From Wuchereria bancrofti (Eukaryota; Nematoda; Chromadorea; Rhabditida; Onchocercidae): a DNA stretch of 64,000 nt. The notes below the pieces were generated by a model. That model saw only the letters and a list, made by a program, of their open reading frames with translations. It did not search any database and was not told the origin of the DNA. A program made the position numbers and the translations under genes. Below are positions 25,598-38,042 of this stretch, piece after piece (within the stretch, counting starts at the first letter, position 1; each line of letters begins with the position of its first letter). The stretch lies in NCBI GenBank assembly GCA_005281725.1, contig SSBO01000006.1, positions 67,186-131,185 on the forward strand. The letters are read 5' to 3'.

Positions 25598-28500
25598 TTT
25601 AAGATTGAAATCGAAATCCAGGAACTACCAGTTTCGACGAAATGATGACCTACAATGATCTCCAACATATATAATAGATGGTCAAATAGGTAAATTTAAT
25701 AGAAAGACATGTGTACGTTGTAATAATCATAAAATATAATGTTAAAGAATATTAAGGCGGTTGATAATTCAATCTTCCATTAATGGTGCCTACAGATGAA
25801 ATTAAGCAAAGTTGACTGCGTGGAAGCTTTCAATGCAAATTTGCGATAGATTTAACAAATGTATATAATGTACTGTTTGAGAAGTTTGACACTATTAGAA
25901 TAACCTCATCCTATTTATATACTTAACACTTAATCCAATCATAACGAAGTATTACTTTTATATGTCGATTTCAAATTTGAAATTTCTGTAGTTTGTAAAT
26001 TTTAGATCAAAATCTACTAGATTAGCATTCAAGCCTTAATTACCAGTTAAAAACTAAAATTTATATATAACCGCAATTATTTTAAGTCATATTATGAGTT
26101 TAATTGTGTTAAATATTGAATTTTCATTTTATCACTAAGGAACCACAAAAATGTTAAATAACTTCGTCTATCTTTATTTTATTACTTACAAGTAATTAAT
26201 TGAGCCTCAAAAAATAAAACCGATAAAAACTTAACCATCCAAATGAGACAAAACGAACAAGCCCCGTTATGATGGTAAAAAGAAAGACAAAAGCAAGAGT
26301 TCAAATTCAACAGTTCGTTTGAAAATGGCGCGCTGGGCCATTATGAAATTAATGATCCCAAGGCCTTGCTTTACCATAGTATTTCCGTGGTTAATATATT
26401 TCACAAAATTTTAAGCCAATAAGTTTTTATCCTTTTGTTCATTTTTTTTTCTTTTTCTTTTGTCCATTTATTTTTTTAAATATTCAACTGAAAAAAAGAA
26501 GTTTATTAATACATATATATAATTCACGTATTTATCTAATTATTTAATTAGCTTTGAGAAATAAAGATTTGTTAAAATCAAACGTAGAAGAGATGAAATA
26601 ACTATCTTATAGAAATAACTTAATATCAAATATGTTTTCTCAAGAATATTTCCTTTTCATAATTTTTTTATAAACGTTATGATATATATCTCAAAAATTA
26701 AGAATAATTAGGATAAATCGTTTTTCCTTTTTTCGTTTGAATTTTTCCCTTCATTTTTAGTTATTTTTTGTTTACAAATGTAATTATTTCAATTGATAAT
26801 GACACATTGTGATAAGTTGTGAATTGTGAAGAGCAAAAAGCATTTTTTTTTTATTCTCATAATAGGTATACATAAAGTAAATATTTCATATTTAATTTTA
26901 AAAATCATTATTCTTTCTTTCTTTCACATAACTATTATGATACACAATATCATATGGTAAATTTATTCGTACGTCATAGAAAATATTATCATACCTATCT
27001 CATATTAAAATTTAACTTTTCAGCACTAGTTCAAATTTCGTAGCAAATTATCTAAATTGTTCAAGATTTGTTATAGTTTGGTATTTTTCTAATTTTCAAC
27101 ATTTATAATTAATTCAGTAAAATGTCAAGTTTGTATTATTAAAATTTAAAAGAAATGAATCTTTTCTGTAAACGATGCAATTAACATTTATTGAATTAAT
27201 AATGCAATTAAGTGAATTAAACAACGAAAACAAGTAAAGCAAAGTTTGAATTAAGAACTGAAATGGGACAAATGTAAGAAAAAAGAAAGAAAGAATTAGT
27301 CAGTGTTTACATTTAGTATTTATAAGTATTGGAATCGATTAGTCGATCATTGTTTACGAACGAATTATTGCGATTAGAAAAACGACAAAGTATTCGTACG
27401 AAATTTCAATGAAATGAATGACAAGATTAATGTGATAACAATAGATTGACAAGTTATTTGCTCAACGAGTACCGAATAAATTGATCAATTCAGATTGAAA
27501 AAATTCTAGTATGGAATGAATGAATGAATGAATTTAAGAGTATAAATAGAAATTAAACTTCCTTCAATGTTACCTAATATTTTTTAATAATGTTTCTTAT
27601 TAATAATAATGTTTATTCATAATTAATAATTACTGTTAATGTAATGTAGGAATTTTACTTGAGCAAAATTATTAAAGTGACCGAAAATATGGAAAAGTAG
27701 GAAAATGATCAATCAGTGTTATTTGAGACAAAAAAAAAAAAAGATAGTGACGCTAAAAATATAAAGTATTTATTAGTAATGTAATTATTGTAAAACAAAA
27801 AAAAAACAAAAAAATTTAGCAATGTGAAGTTTTGACTAATATGCAATTATGATAACACTGAATTAATTAGTAAACATAATTGCCATCAATGTAATTATAA
27901 TATAATATCAGTAAATCCTCCTATTTTTTCTGATGTTTCATATTTGGCCCAGTTGGAATTTATATTAACAATATGATATTTTGAGTCATAAATCAATAAC
28001 ATTTTCATTTAATCTTTCGAATCATTGAATGTATCACAAACAGATCACACATGGAGAATTTTTTTTTAATGTAATGTAGGAATTTTGCTTAAATAAAATT
28101 ATCAAAGTGACTGACAATACAGAAAAATAGGAAAGTGATCAATCAGTGTTATTTGAGACAAAAAGTAGTAATACTAGAAATATAAATAATAGAAATAAAT
28201 AACCTACTCTAGTCTATACAGGAGGGAATGATTCATTGCATTTGCTATTTGCTTTATGTCAAATACATCATTCATGTAAACTTACTTCCTGATCTTTTAT
28301 ACCAAATGCTAATCATTTTATCGCAAATAAGCTTAACTATTTTATGATCTTTGCATGTCGAATACAAAGATCATAAAAAAAGCATGTCGAATTTATTACC
28401 TAAGTCATTTGAAATTGTACTTAATTTAAGGTTCTAGATTCTGAATATCTTATCAGATAATACCACTCACTATAAATTTGTATATTAAGAAAATATTGTG

Positions 28501-28816
28501 AATGGAAGAATATCTTTGAAAAAAATAACATATGAAAGCATTCTAAACTTGATAAAGTGAAAGAAAATTCATGGGCTATTTTATGATATGAATTGCTTTA
28601 AAAATTAAAACAATACAACGGTGGATAAGTGTTGAGTGTGACGAAAAATCAGAAGGAAATAATCCTTCAATTCTGAAATGCTACATCAATAATACCTAGC
28701 ATTTCATCCTGTATTCTTCAAAATCACTAAATCACTAAGCTATGAGCATGATAATCTTATGTCATATTTCTTTAAGAATAAAAGATGACAGTGAATGAAC
28801 AGGAATGCTTAACCGA
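25598..28816. other. Intergenic between myosin and LRRC57
   Basis: Upstream of the myosin start and downstream of LRRC57. A GC-richer patch at about 26325-26400 (includes GGCGCGCTGGGCC) may belong to the myosin promoter. A 110-120-bp segment is present twice in direct orientation (about 27637-27776 and 28067-28188). No supported gene. Confidence 0.5.
27637..28188. repeat. Diverged direct repeat, two copies 430 bp apart
   Basis: Both copies start with GTAATGTAGGAATTTT and share GATCAATCAGTGTTATTTGA before a run of A. Copy 1 is about 27637-27776, copy 2 about 28067-28188. Could be an old segmental duplication or two copies of a short dispersed element. Confidence 0.75.
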
Positions 28817-30479
28817 TTACATTTTTCTTTTTGTAGCTGTGTATCTGTTTTGATATTCCTCATAACCAGGTAAATTTTGGAAATCTTTGTCCTGGAAAAG
28901 ATTCCCTGCATATGCAATCAGACTAACATTGGAATTAATCAGGAAATCACTCATGAAATCTGTTTTGTTTAGGCAATTTTCTTCCACTCGGAGTGTCCTT
29001 AAAGCTTCGCAATGCACCAGATTTGCTGCATTCAGTGAATTTAATCTGTTCTGATTCAAATTAAGTTCCGAAGTTTTCAAAAATTTCACCTGAAATTAAA
29101 AAAAAGATGAAAAAAAAGTGAACGATGAATCTTTTTAACATTTAATTTTCCTGTAGCTTTTTTAATAGATTATTTTTCTACAGAATTACACCTCCACTAT
29201 GTCGAAGACAAATGCTTCCATTGTCCTCAATTATATGTAGTAGTGCATTGAAGAGAAAGATGAAAAACGTAGCACCTCAAAATAAACCAATATTCATTAA
29301 GGAGTAGCGGGGAAATATGACATCAAAATTCAAGTTTCTCGTATCATAATAAAATTTTTAAACCATTCAACTAGCTCAGTCAAAGATATGGAGTTTCTAG
29401 CAAAAGTATGAGATCTCTAGCATGACAGAAATTTAATAAAAGTAAATTTAAGTAATTCAAAACTAACCTCATCGGGAAGAAATTCAATAAGATTAGATGA
29501 TACGTCAAGTATGTTGAGTTCTGACAAATGACATACACATACGGGTAAGTGTGCAAACTTATTTTTTGATATATTTAGTGTTTTTAGCGAACATAAACCA
29601 GCTAACGATTCTGGAAGGGAATTAAGTTGATTGCATGAGAGATCCAAAATTTCCAGCTTCTTCAGAACACCCATTTCATCCGGTAAACTTTTCAATTCAT
29701 TATTGGAAAGATGAAGCTGTTTTAGATTACTGAATGAACCAATAAATGTTGGCAAGGTTCGGATTTTGTTCTGTGAAACATCCAAATTTCGAAGAATTTC
29801 ACAAACCTAAATATAATTTACATTTGAAGAAAACTTGCTTTAAAAAAATTCAATGTAGAAAAAAAAAAACAACTTCTAAACACGAAAGAAATACTTCTCA
29901 AATCAAACTCCGATAGAAAAAAGAGAACATTCTTTTACGCACCTTCCCATTTAATTCTTTTGTTTTTCGTTTTTTTCTTCAATCCAAAGAGATATATTGC
30001 TAATGAAATCTATCCTTATTATTTATATGATAATGACAAAAGTTAAACAATGTCATAAATATGGATGAAATAACAACATCTTCATATAACACTTCGTAGC
30101 AGAAATTTCTCTCAATAACTTATATATGAATACATAATCATAAGTATTAAAAAAGTAACCACATGAAATGAATGATTATCATTAGGTGATGTACTAGCAT
30201 TAATTATTAAGAATAGTAGTAGTTGAATGGATATCATTCAAAGATTTGATAAAATTGAATGATGTAGAGAAAAATGCCTACTTCTTGCAACTGTTCAGGA
30301 AATATTTTCATGCCACAATTTCTTAGCTGTAAAACCCGACTTTTTTGTGCTGTTTCCAGATGACGTTGCATGACCGATGAAGATGGACCATGTTTAATAT
30401 CTAAACTTAATCCTTTCCTTCCTGATGTTACATGTGTTGTTGCATTTGTAGATGATAATTTTGAACAGTGGTTTCCCAT
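28817..30479 (-). CDS. LRRC57: LRRC57-like leucine-rich repeat protein
   Basis: Three exons in phase: 30282-30479, 29468-29806, 28817-29089; 269 residues against 239 in human LRRC57. The N-terminus MGNHCSK has Gly2 for N-myristoylation and Cys5 for possible palmitoylation, so the protein is probably membrane-attached on the cytosolic side. Human LRRC57 also begins MGN and shares HxETAQK (here HLETAQKSRVLQLRN). About six to seven LRR units follow (LDVSQNKIRTLP, LHLSNNELKSLP, LDLSCNQLNSLP, LNISKNKFAHLP, LDVSSNLIEFLP, LNLNQNRLNSL), then the family's C-terminal cap with LRVEENCL and GYEEYQNRYTATKRK. The extra residues lie near the N-terminus. An AG acceptor (AATTTTAG) about 45 nt upstream could be a trans-splice site. 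Function of the family is poorly known. Confidence 0.92.
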
Positions 30480-31657
30480 CGCACATTTTATCGGTTATAA
30501 GATATTGAATTCATCTAAAATTTACATCCAATTTCCAAAAAGTTGCATCATTATAAAATTGCTACAAACGTGAACACACTTATGCCAATTGATGGCAGAA
30601 AGAAATGTAAAATAAACTTTGCTATGGTATTAAATTGCTGAATAACATTTTAACAATATGTCAAAATTATAAATTATTCTCACTACGCACCAGAAAATTA
30701 GCTAATCGAATAACAGCACAGTCAAACAAGCTAAAAATAAGACTGTAACAAGTTTAGCTATAAAATTAGCAAAGGAATCTGCGGCATTTCAATTTTACAC
30801 CAAACGTTTCCACTACACAGACTAACGTTACACTGATATTTCAAGCACTGTCTAAAGAGGCTAGTAAAGAATTGCTGAATATGATGAATAATAAGATGAT
30901 AACCAATGAATAATATCATTATTAATCATCCTCATGAAAAAATCATGGAATCAAAGAAAATTTATTGTCTTGCATTTACAAAAAAAAAAAAAAGACAACG
31001 TAACAAAAGTATGCCAAAATGAACAGATATATAAGCTTCGACATTAAATAAACGAAGTAATATATAACAATTAAGACATTATTTATCAATTCATCTCTTA
31101 CCATTCATGTAACCGAGTAATGAATAATAAACTAACAGTAAACGTGAATAACCGCAAGTCTTATCATACTTTTAAGGTAAAATATAAAAAGGAAAGATCC
31201 CAAGTATGTCTAAAGAAAAAGTATATAACATCTTTTGAGCTTTGAGCAACCAACAACATCACTACTGCACATCTAATAGGTCATCCAAATTTGAATGGTC
31301 TGGAATCTTTCTTGGTGTATATATGTGAATTACTGAATTTCACCTACAAAATTAAATGAGTTTATACAAATTGCATATGGCATATCTTCCTTCTGCTTTC
31401 CATCAAGATATTAAACATTATCTTTATCCTACTTATGGAAAAGAAAATTCTGCTTACTGCTACCACTGTTTATTAATTACACATCGATAACAGCGAAAGC
31501 CTTACCAGAAACATGCAAGGAAACATATCAAGCCAACAAAATCCTACTTTTGTTTTTAGAAACCAGTTGTCCTTCCTAATACTGAGTTTAAAGGTACCAT
31601 CAGCATCAAAAAACAATAAATTTTAACTGAATAAATTAACTGATTGTCATATTTCTA
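30480..31657. other. Intergenic between LRRC57 and KRTCAP2
   Basis: About 1.2 kb between two genes of the same direction. It would hold the KRTCAP2 3' UTR and the LRRC57 promoter. No coding frame of note. Confidence 0.5.
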
Positions 31658-32894
31658 CTATCTTTTCTTCCGCTGCTGTGTGACTTGTTGCATAACTGTC
31701 GTTGTATACCTCGTTTGACTGATTCCAGTCAATAAAAACAACAAAAATATGGAGAATAGAAGACAGACCTGAAAACACACACACAGAAATGTCACAAAAC
31801 ATAACTTGAAATTTGATCTCAAGGATCTGGACCAATTTCATTTTGCTGCATTTAAGACTTTATTGTTCCCCAATACAGCACTTTCCTCTACTTCAGCAGT
31901 GACATTCCTCATCGCACAAGCATGCATCAACATTCCAGGAAGAACGACTACATCATTATAATCACTTCATTATTTTCATATCTGTCGATTCATCTGGATA
32001 TTACTGTTCTACCAACACAAATTTTTCGTTTTTCTTTCTTGTCTGACTACCAGTAAAGTTTTTCAAACATTTTTGCCGTAATTTTTCTTGCGCATGAACA
32101 CTTCCCAGAGCTTTGAGACTTAATCCTCCAAATATATAAAATAAAACTTGCTATTTTCCTTAATTAGTGTTAACCAATTTTAACTATTCCGATGATTTTC
32201 CATCGTCTTTGAAATATGAATATTCTGAACTCTGAACACTTTCTTCTTCTCCTTATCTCCTTCATAATCTCAGATGAAACAATTTTCTTTCAAGATCCTC
32301 ACAAAATAAACTACAACTTTTTTTGAGAAAAAATTAAACTAACCGTTATGGCAACTCGATGAATAGTAGCAGAAGCAATGAGAGCAATAGTTAGACATAC
32401 GAAGACTTCGGTAAGCCCAACTTTCACTTGTTCACCGATTGAAGACATTTGAAAATTTGACAGGGCTGTGAGTAAAAACACAAAAATTAAGGAACCCAAA
32501 ATACCAGCAAATAATGTTCCTACTTTGGAAGCAGCTAAATCATTCTGAAAAGAATAACAAAGGTTAGCTGAATTAATGGAATCAAACAAATGAAATATCA
32601 ATAGGTAAACTGAAAGAGCTCCACAACACTAATCTCCGCCAATTCTTGCTGATGATCCATAAACATAAAACTTACCATATCATAGAAATCACAAGATATA
32701 TTTAACTGCAGTTTCTCTTTATCTAGTTCAAAAAACAAGGAAATATACTCAATTAATAGAAAGCAATTTTTACCAATACCTATAGGCAAAAGTCATGCCA
32801 GAATAAAAATACTTACTTTCATAATTTGGCCAATTCCAATTATAATAATGGCAATAAGAAAAGCGACTATAGCACTAGTCGAGTGATTTGCCAT
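31658..32894 (-). CDS. KRTCAP2: KRTCAP2, oligosaccharyltransferase complex subunit
   Basis: Three exons in phase: 32817-32894, 32344-32544, 31658-31768; 129 residues against 136 in human. KRTCAP2 (KCP2) is a small membrane subunit of the ER oligosaccharyltransferase that N-glycosylates nascent proteins next to the Sec61 translocon. Three or four hydrophobic helices: AIVAFLIAIIIIGIGQIM, the GILGSLIFVFLLTAL segment (human GGLLGSGLFVFSLTAF), VFVCLTIALIASATIHRV (human ILLCLLLALFASGLIHRV) and VCLLFSIFLLFLLTGIS. The C-terminus ends QQRKKR, a basic cytosolic tail as in human (KSKKRN). An open stretch at 32598-32789 lies in intron 1 and is not needed for the alignment. The ATG is five bases after a TTTCCAG acceptor. 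Confidence 0.9.
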
Positions 32895-33435
32895 TTAACC
32901 TGGAAATATCCTTAGGTGAAATCTGACAATTTCATTATGATTTTAAGTAATCAGATATAAGCAAATCTTTGCACTAACTTCCTATAACTTCTCATATTTA
33001 TTTCATATATGTTAACAACATTGTACAACTTTTCCTGCAACAACAATGGGGAAAGTATGAAAACATACGAAAAATCAAAAATTTGAAAATATGTGAAAAG
33101 ATAATACTCAAAATGTGCAAGAAAGTAAATAACAATATAAAACATCGTTTATGATTAATTACATAATTTATTAATTTGAGCAATTTTACTACAATTCTAC
33201 TTCTAATAAATCATCTCATCCTTTAACTCTCTCTCCCTCCCTCTCCTTATCTAATTCATCATCCTTTCCCCATTTATAATTTCCTTACTAAAAAAACAAC
33301 GAAAAAAAAAAAGAAATGAAAGAATAAAACAAATAAAATGTTCAACCTCAGTAACATTTTCTCAATCTCTAGCACTATACTATCTCAAAAACATCATCAA
33401 TCTCTGCACTCTCCTTCACAACCATTATCACTTAC

Positions 33436-33560
33436 CTAAGTCCATAACGTTGTTCCGTTACGCGTTTCTACCACGTCATCGCCTCTTTCAACGATCAAAA
33501 TTTCGATGGATTACTCTGACATTCCGGTACATTTAAATACCAATGAAACTCGTACATCCC
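33436..33560 (-). promoter_or_regulatory. Probable KRTCAP2 5' non-coding exon / promoter with a TGACGTGG motif
   Basis: A GC-rich patch upstream of KRTCAP2. On the - strand it ends in a strong donor, GGACTTAG|GTAAGTG, at 33436/33435; the matching acceptor is ATTTCCAG just before GTTAAATGG at about 32899. This gives a 5' UTR exon and a 536-bp intron. The patch contains TGACGTGG (- strand, 33471-33478), identical to the core of the XBP1-type unfolded-protein-response element. The upstream end of the exon is not defined. An alternative is that the acceptor is used for SL trans-splicing and this is outron or promoter. Confidence 0.4.
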
Positions 33561-34007
33561 ATCCTTTGTGTTTAATATCATTTCACATTTCGTTTCATTA
33601 CATAAATTTTTTTCCCCTTTTTAATATTTTATAAAAAAATATAGCTAACACTCAACTTATTTAATTTTTATAACATTTACTTAATTATTAATTTAATTAC
33701 TAAAGTCAAATGTTTCAAAATGCACAACGAATATAAATAGAAAGTGTAAAAAATAAAAAGTAATCTTTTGCTCATTTACAATATCGATCATTTAATTTTA
33801 TATATAAATATGTGAGCTTTGTTATGTATTAAGTTATTAAGTTATTGTATATAAGTAAACTTTAATTTATCAAACTACATCTGTTATCATTGTTACAATT
33901 ATTTACGTTGTTTTAAATTAAAAATCTCTTCCTAACACGTATCACGTTTTTTTCTCATTACTATTACCTTCATTGATATATGATTATCACATAATCATCA
34001 TTACTTT

Positions 34008-34285
34008 ATTATTATTATTATTATTACTATTACTATTACTATCACTATTACTATTATTATTAATTATTATTATATTATGTTATTACTATTATTAATTATT
34101 ACCATTATTGTTCCTATTCTTGTTACCATCATCATCATTATCATCACCATTGCCATTTTCATTATCATCATCATCATCATCACCACCATCATCATCATCA
34201 TCGTCATCATTATTACTGTCGTCATCATTGTTATTATCATCACTATTATTACCATCGTCATCATCATCGTTATTAATGTTATAAT
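34008..34285. repeat. Imperfect trinucleotide array (ATT/ATC/ACC)
   Basis: About 280 bp of impure triplet repeat. It is open in several frames on both strands (poly-I/T on one, poly-D/N or poly-M on the other), which is a property of the repeat and not evidence of a gene. Confidence 0.9.
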
Positions 34286-36073
34286 TATGGAATAACACTA
34301 TCATTCTTGTCGTTATTTGTGTTACAATTATCATTATTGCTTGCAGTGGAAAATTCGACAAATGTTTGATTAGTTTTAGGGTGAGAGAGGAGAAAAAAAG
34401 ATGGCAATTTAGGAGAAATTATGCAATCAGATAGTTTTTGAGGAACTCTTTATTCTTTCAATAAAGTGACAGCCATATATATATACAAATGATAAATCTT
34501 TCATATTAATCGACTATATACATTTCACTCTAAATACTTCTTCAATCATTCATTTGAGAATGTAATAGATATAAAGTAGTAGTGTATACACAACATACAC
34601 ACACATACACACAATAGCATGTGAGAAGTAAATTTTTAACTTTATCAAAACTTTTGCATGAAATATCATTAGGAATACTTTTGAGATATGAGCAAATTAA
34701 TTTGATGCAAATGATTTAATATATAAATTTTATTGGATTATTTGCTGTCATATTTTAATAATGAATAGAGAATTTTCGAAATTTGTCTTATTCTATTATA
34801 AATTGATTGTCAGAAAGGAATGAGCAAGAAATAGGAAAAGAAAAAAAAAAAAACGAAATAGAAGGAAAGTATGAATGATTGAGATTTGCAAAAGTTACAA
34901 CAATATAGACAAGATAGTAGGATAATTGAAAAAGCAATATCATTTTCATAACTCAATTAAAAAGTTAATGTAATTTTCATAATTTAATTATAAATTAGTG
35001 TTATTTTCATAATTTAATTAAAAAGTTTGTATTAATTTCATAATTGAATTTAACATGATAAGAATTAGAAGATTAGAATGATATCAAGTTACAGTAAGCA
35101 ATGAATGGAATTAGCATATTTGTATTAATGTTGAAAATGAAAATAAGAAGAATTGATGATATATGATACTTTGATAACCTAATACATGCTATGAAAATTG
35201 TATTCATTTATCATGTTGCATATTTTGATGTGAAGATTGACAATAATAGATTGCAATATAGATAAGTTATAATTAAACAAATATAATATAGTAATAACAA
35301 TACTTTATAGATTACTGTAATAACTTATACTAATTTTATGCTTCATTTAATTTATATGTATAAAAAAAAAAAAAGAGAAATCATTTTTCTTCTCTCTTTT
35401 TTGTATGCTTAATAATGATTGAGTATTTATTTAAGTATTCAAGCAATAAAGTACTCACTTATCTCATTATTACTCATACATTAGCATGAAAAAATAATTG
35501 CACACTAATTCGTTTCATTTTCATTTCTAATACAATTATTTTGCAATAATTTAGCTCATTTTAAATGTTTTTTGAAATTGGTTAGCAATTTATGAATTAT
35601 GATTATTAAATTAAGTCCAAATAATTTTCTACGAATTGATTAGACTAAAGCTTACATAATTGTAGTTTTAGATGAAATTTTTTTTTAATTTCAAAAAAAA
35701 AAATGGTTAATTTTAATTCATTTAATGATAAAATACAAGAGCGGATATGAGAATCATTTTATCCATGCAGGAGTATTTCATTATTGAAAAGTTACACAAG
35801 ATGATAAAATCAAATATATCGGTGGTTTTTTTTTTTCCTTTTTTTTTTACTTCAGTAATATCAATAATTATAAAAATTAATAATGATAACAATATTATCA
35901 TATTAATATTATCACTATCATATAACTATGTATATATATATATATATCGTGTAATAAATATTATCGCATAATTATAATGTTAATGAGAAATGCCAATAAT
36001 AGAGTTATAATAATTAGAAAATTGCATTGGAAATTTTCTCAAAAATACGATAATTTATGAAAGCAAATTTTCA

Positions 36074-36338
36074 GGATGAAACGAATAGGCCTTAATGCTC
36101 CTACGGGATTTGATATGTAGATAAATCATCCTAGATGAACAATAATAGTTTTGATCGTTTTAAACGGTTTCTTCGTCCAAAGGGAGAAAAGAAGCGGAAT
36201 CTATCAATTATAATATGTGGAAACAATAATACATCCTATCGTTTAGCCAAAGTTAAACAACATTTCCCGTGGGAAAGAGAAGAAGTTGATTATTTCATAA
36301 TAAGAATGGATAAAAGAAAGGCCTTAAAAGACATGTGA
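36074..36338 (+). CDS. Possible small gene, unrecognised, 67 residues
   Basis: An open frame from ATG 36135 to TGA 36338 with balanced, strongly basic composition (contains FDRFKRFLRPKGEKKR and HFPWEREEVDYFIIR), unlike the I/F/K-rich accidental frames around it. It is preceded by ATTTTCAG at 36067-36074, which could accept a spliced leader, and by a 14-codon upstream frame (36076-36120). I do not recognise it. Could equally be a relic or a single exon of a larger gene. Confidence 0.3.
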
Positions 36339-38042
36339 ATGCCTTCGGTGAAGATTGACTTTGCAACCGATGGATAAGTATAGTTTAGGGAGTAAGTTTA
36401 TGAAGAGAAAAATTGAATAAAATTTAGAAGTGGATAAAAAAAAACAGAATAGATTTATGTTTTAAAAGATATGCAGAAAAAGAATTGGTTAAAAAAAATA
36501 GGAAATGAAAGAAGGAGAGAGTGTGTGTAAAAGAAAAGTTTTGGAAATTTTGGAAGGAGTTATAAGGAGTGTGAAAAAAGGAATATGTAATGAAAAATTT
36601 TAAGGAAAAAAGCAAAGGATAAAGAGAAAACGGAGTGAAAATGAAAAAAAAAAGAAAAAAGTAGACTGAGTTTATAAAGTGTAAAACTTTTTGATTTGGG
36701 AATTGAATAATTAAAATTGTAGCTGCTAATATGTGTGCATTTAAAAGAAAAACAAATAACTTTATCTCTGTGCAATATTTGCTGCAATCATTTTAAATTT
36801 TTGAATAATTTAAACACGAAAAAAAAGAACTTTCATTAAAAAAATATTTCGAAGGATATTTAAAAAATTGTTTTTTAAATCTACTTTTACTTATCGTATA
36901 ATTCGATATTAGTATTTGAAAGTGAAAAATCTTATCAGTACAAGGTTACTATTTTCTGTTGGTCAGCAAATCAATAAAAGTGACCAAATATTAGGATGCT
37001 AATTAGTAGATGTTTATCTACTAATAATAATAACGAAGAAGTATCAGTCTCTTAGTGGTAATTTAGAATACCAATATTAGTCAAATGCTCAACGTAATTA
37101 GTGAATTTATCATGAATAAATTTTAAATTTTCAGGCTATTCTCAAATGAAAGTTTGTTTTCTTTAAAAATCCATAGTAGAAATCCATCCAGTGGATAATC
37201 TTATGATAAGAGCTTTCTTCCATCTATTATTTTGATAGCTTAGTAATTAATGACCATAATAATAGTAATAATAATAATATGATAATAATAATAATAATAA
37301 AAGATGGAAGGGGCGGAGAGGAGTGTTTTTTTAATTTAAAATTAATGATTAATAAATGATTAAATACAGCAATCATTATTAGCAAAAAAGGGGAATTTAT
37401 TCTAATTCATATGTGTGGATATTTTCGTATGACAAAATTTTTTTTTTTAACAGATGATAAATTTCATAAGTTTTATTCACATGAAAAAAAGGAAAAACAT
37501 TCACTTCCAAACATACAGTAAGAAAGTGAATAGTATATAACAGTAGTACTACATATGGTAGCAAAGATACAGTACCCAACGGATGACCTTATGACCTTAA
37601 TATATATATACATATATATATTTATATATCAAGTATTTGAATCCTAGAAATTCATTATTTGTAAAAAAAATTTGTCTCATCTATTGTACACCATTTAATA
37701 ATTTTCACTCCGCTCATTTATAAATTTCCCTATCTAATTTTTGTTTTTAATTTTAAATTTAAAATATCTAAAAAAATATGTATTATTAATGAATAATTAG
37801 AATAGTTGAAATATTTGTTGATTATCTCTTAATGATATGCTTAATGAAAATCATTTCTATTAATTTAAAATATAAGGGAATGCAACTATGAATTATCAAT
37901 ATGATATATGATGAAACAAAAATAATTAATCAAAACAAAATGCAAAAAAAAAAAACGAAAGAAAAATGGAAAAGTGTAAATATTCTATAATCTATAAAAT
38001 TAAAACAAAAATTAAAAAGTTTGAAATGAAATCACAAATTAA

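Larger units (their letters stand above)
32895..38042. other. Long AT-rich non-coding region with simple repeats
   Basis: Besides the patch at 33436-33560 this region holds a triplet (ATT/ATC) array at about 34008-34285, an (AAT)n run at about 37258-37301, AT-dinucleotide runs near 35932-35948 and 37602-37628, and one small candidate gene (36074-36338). Open frames on the repeats (34070-34361) are repeat artefacts. Confidence 0.6.

Noticed and set aside
32598..32789. Open frame on the - strand inside KRTCAP2 intron 1
   Set aside because: It could be spliced in phase, but joining exon 1 directly to 32544 gives the human KRTCAP2 alignment without it and the candidate acceptors are weak.
34070..34361. 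Three overlapping open frames rich in D/N, I/T or M
   Set aside because: They follow from the triplet repeat at 34008-34285 and are open on both strands.
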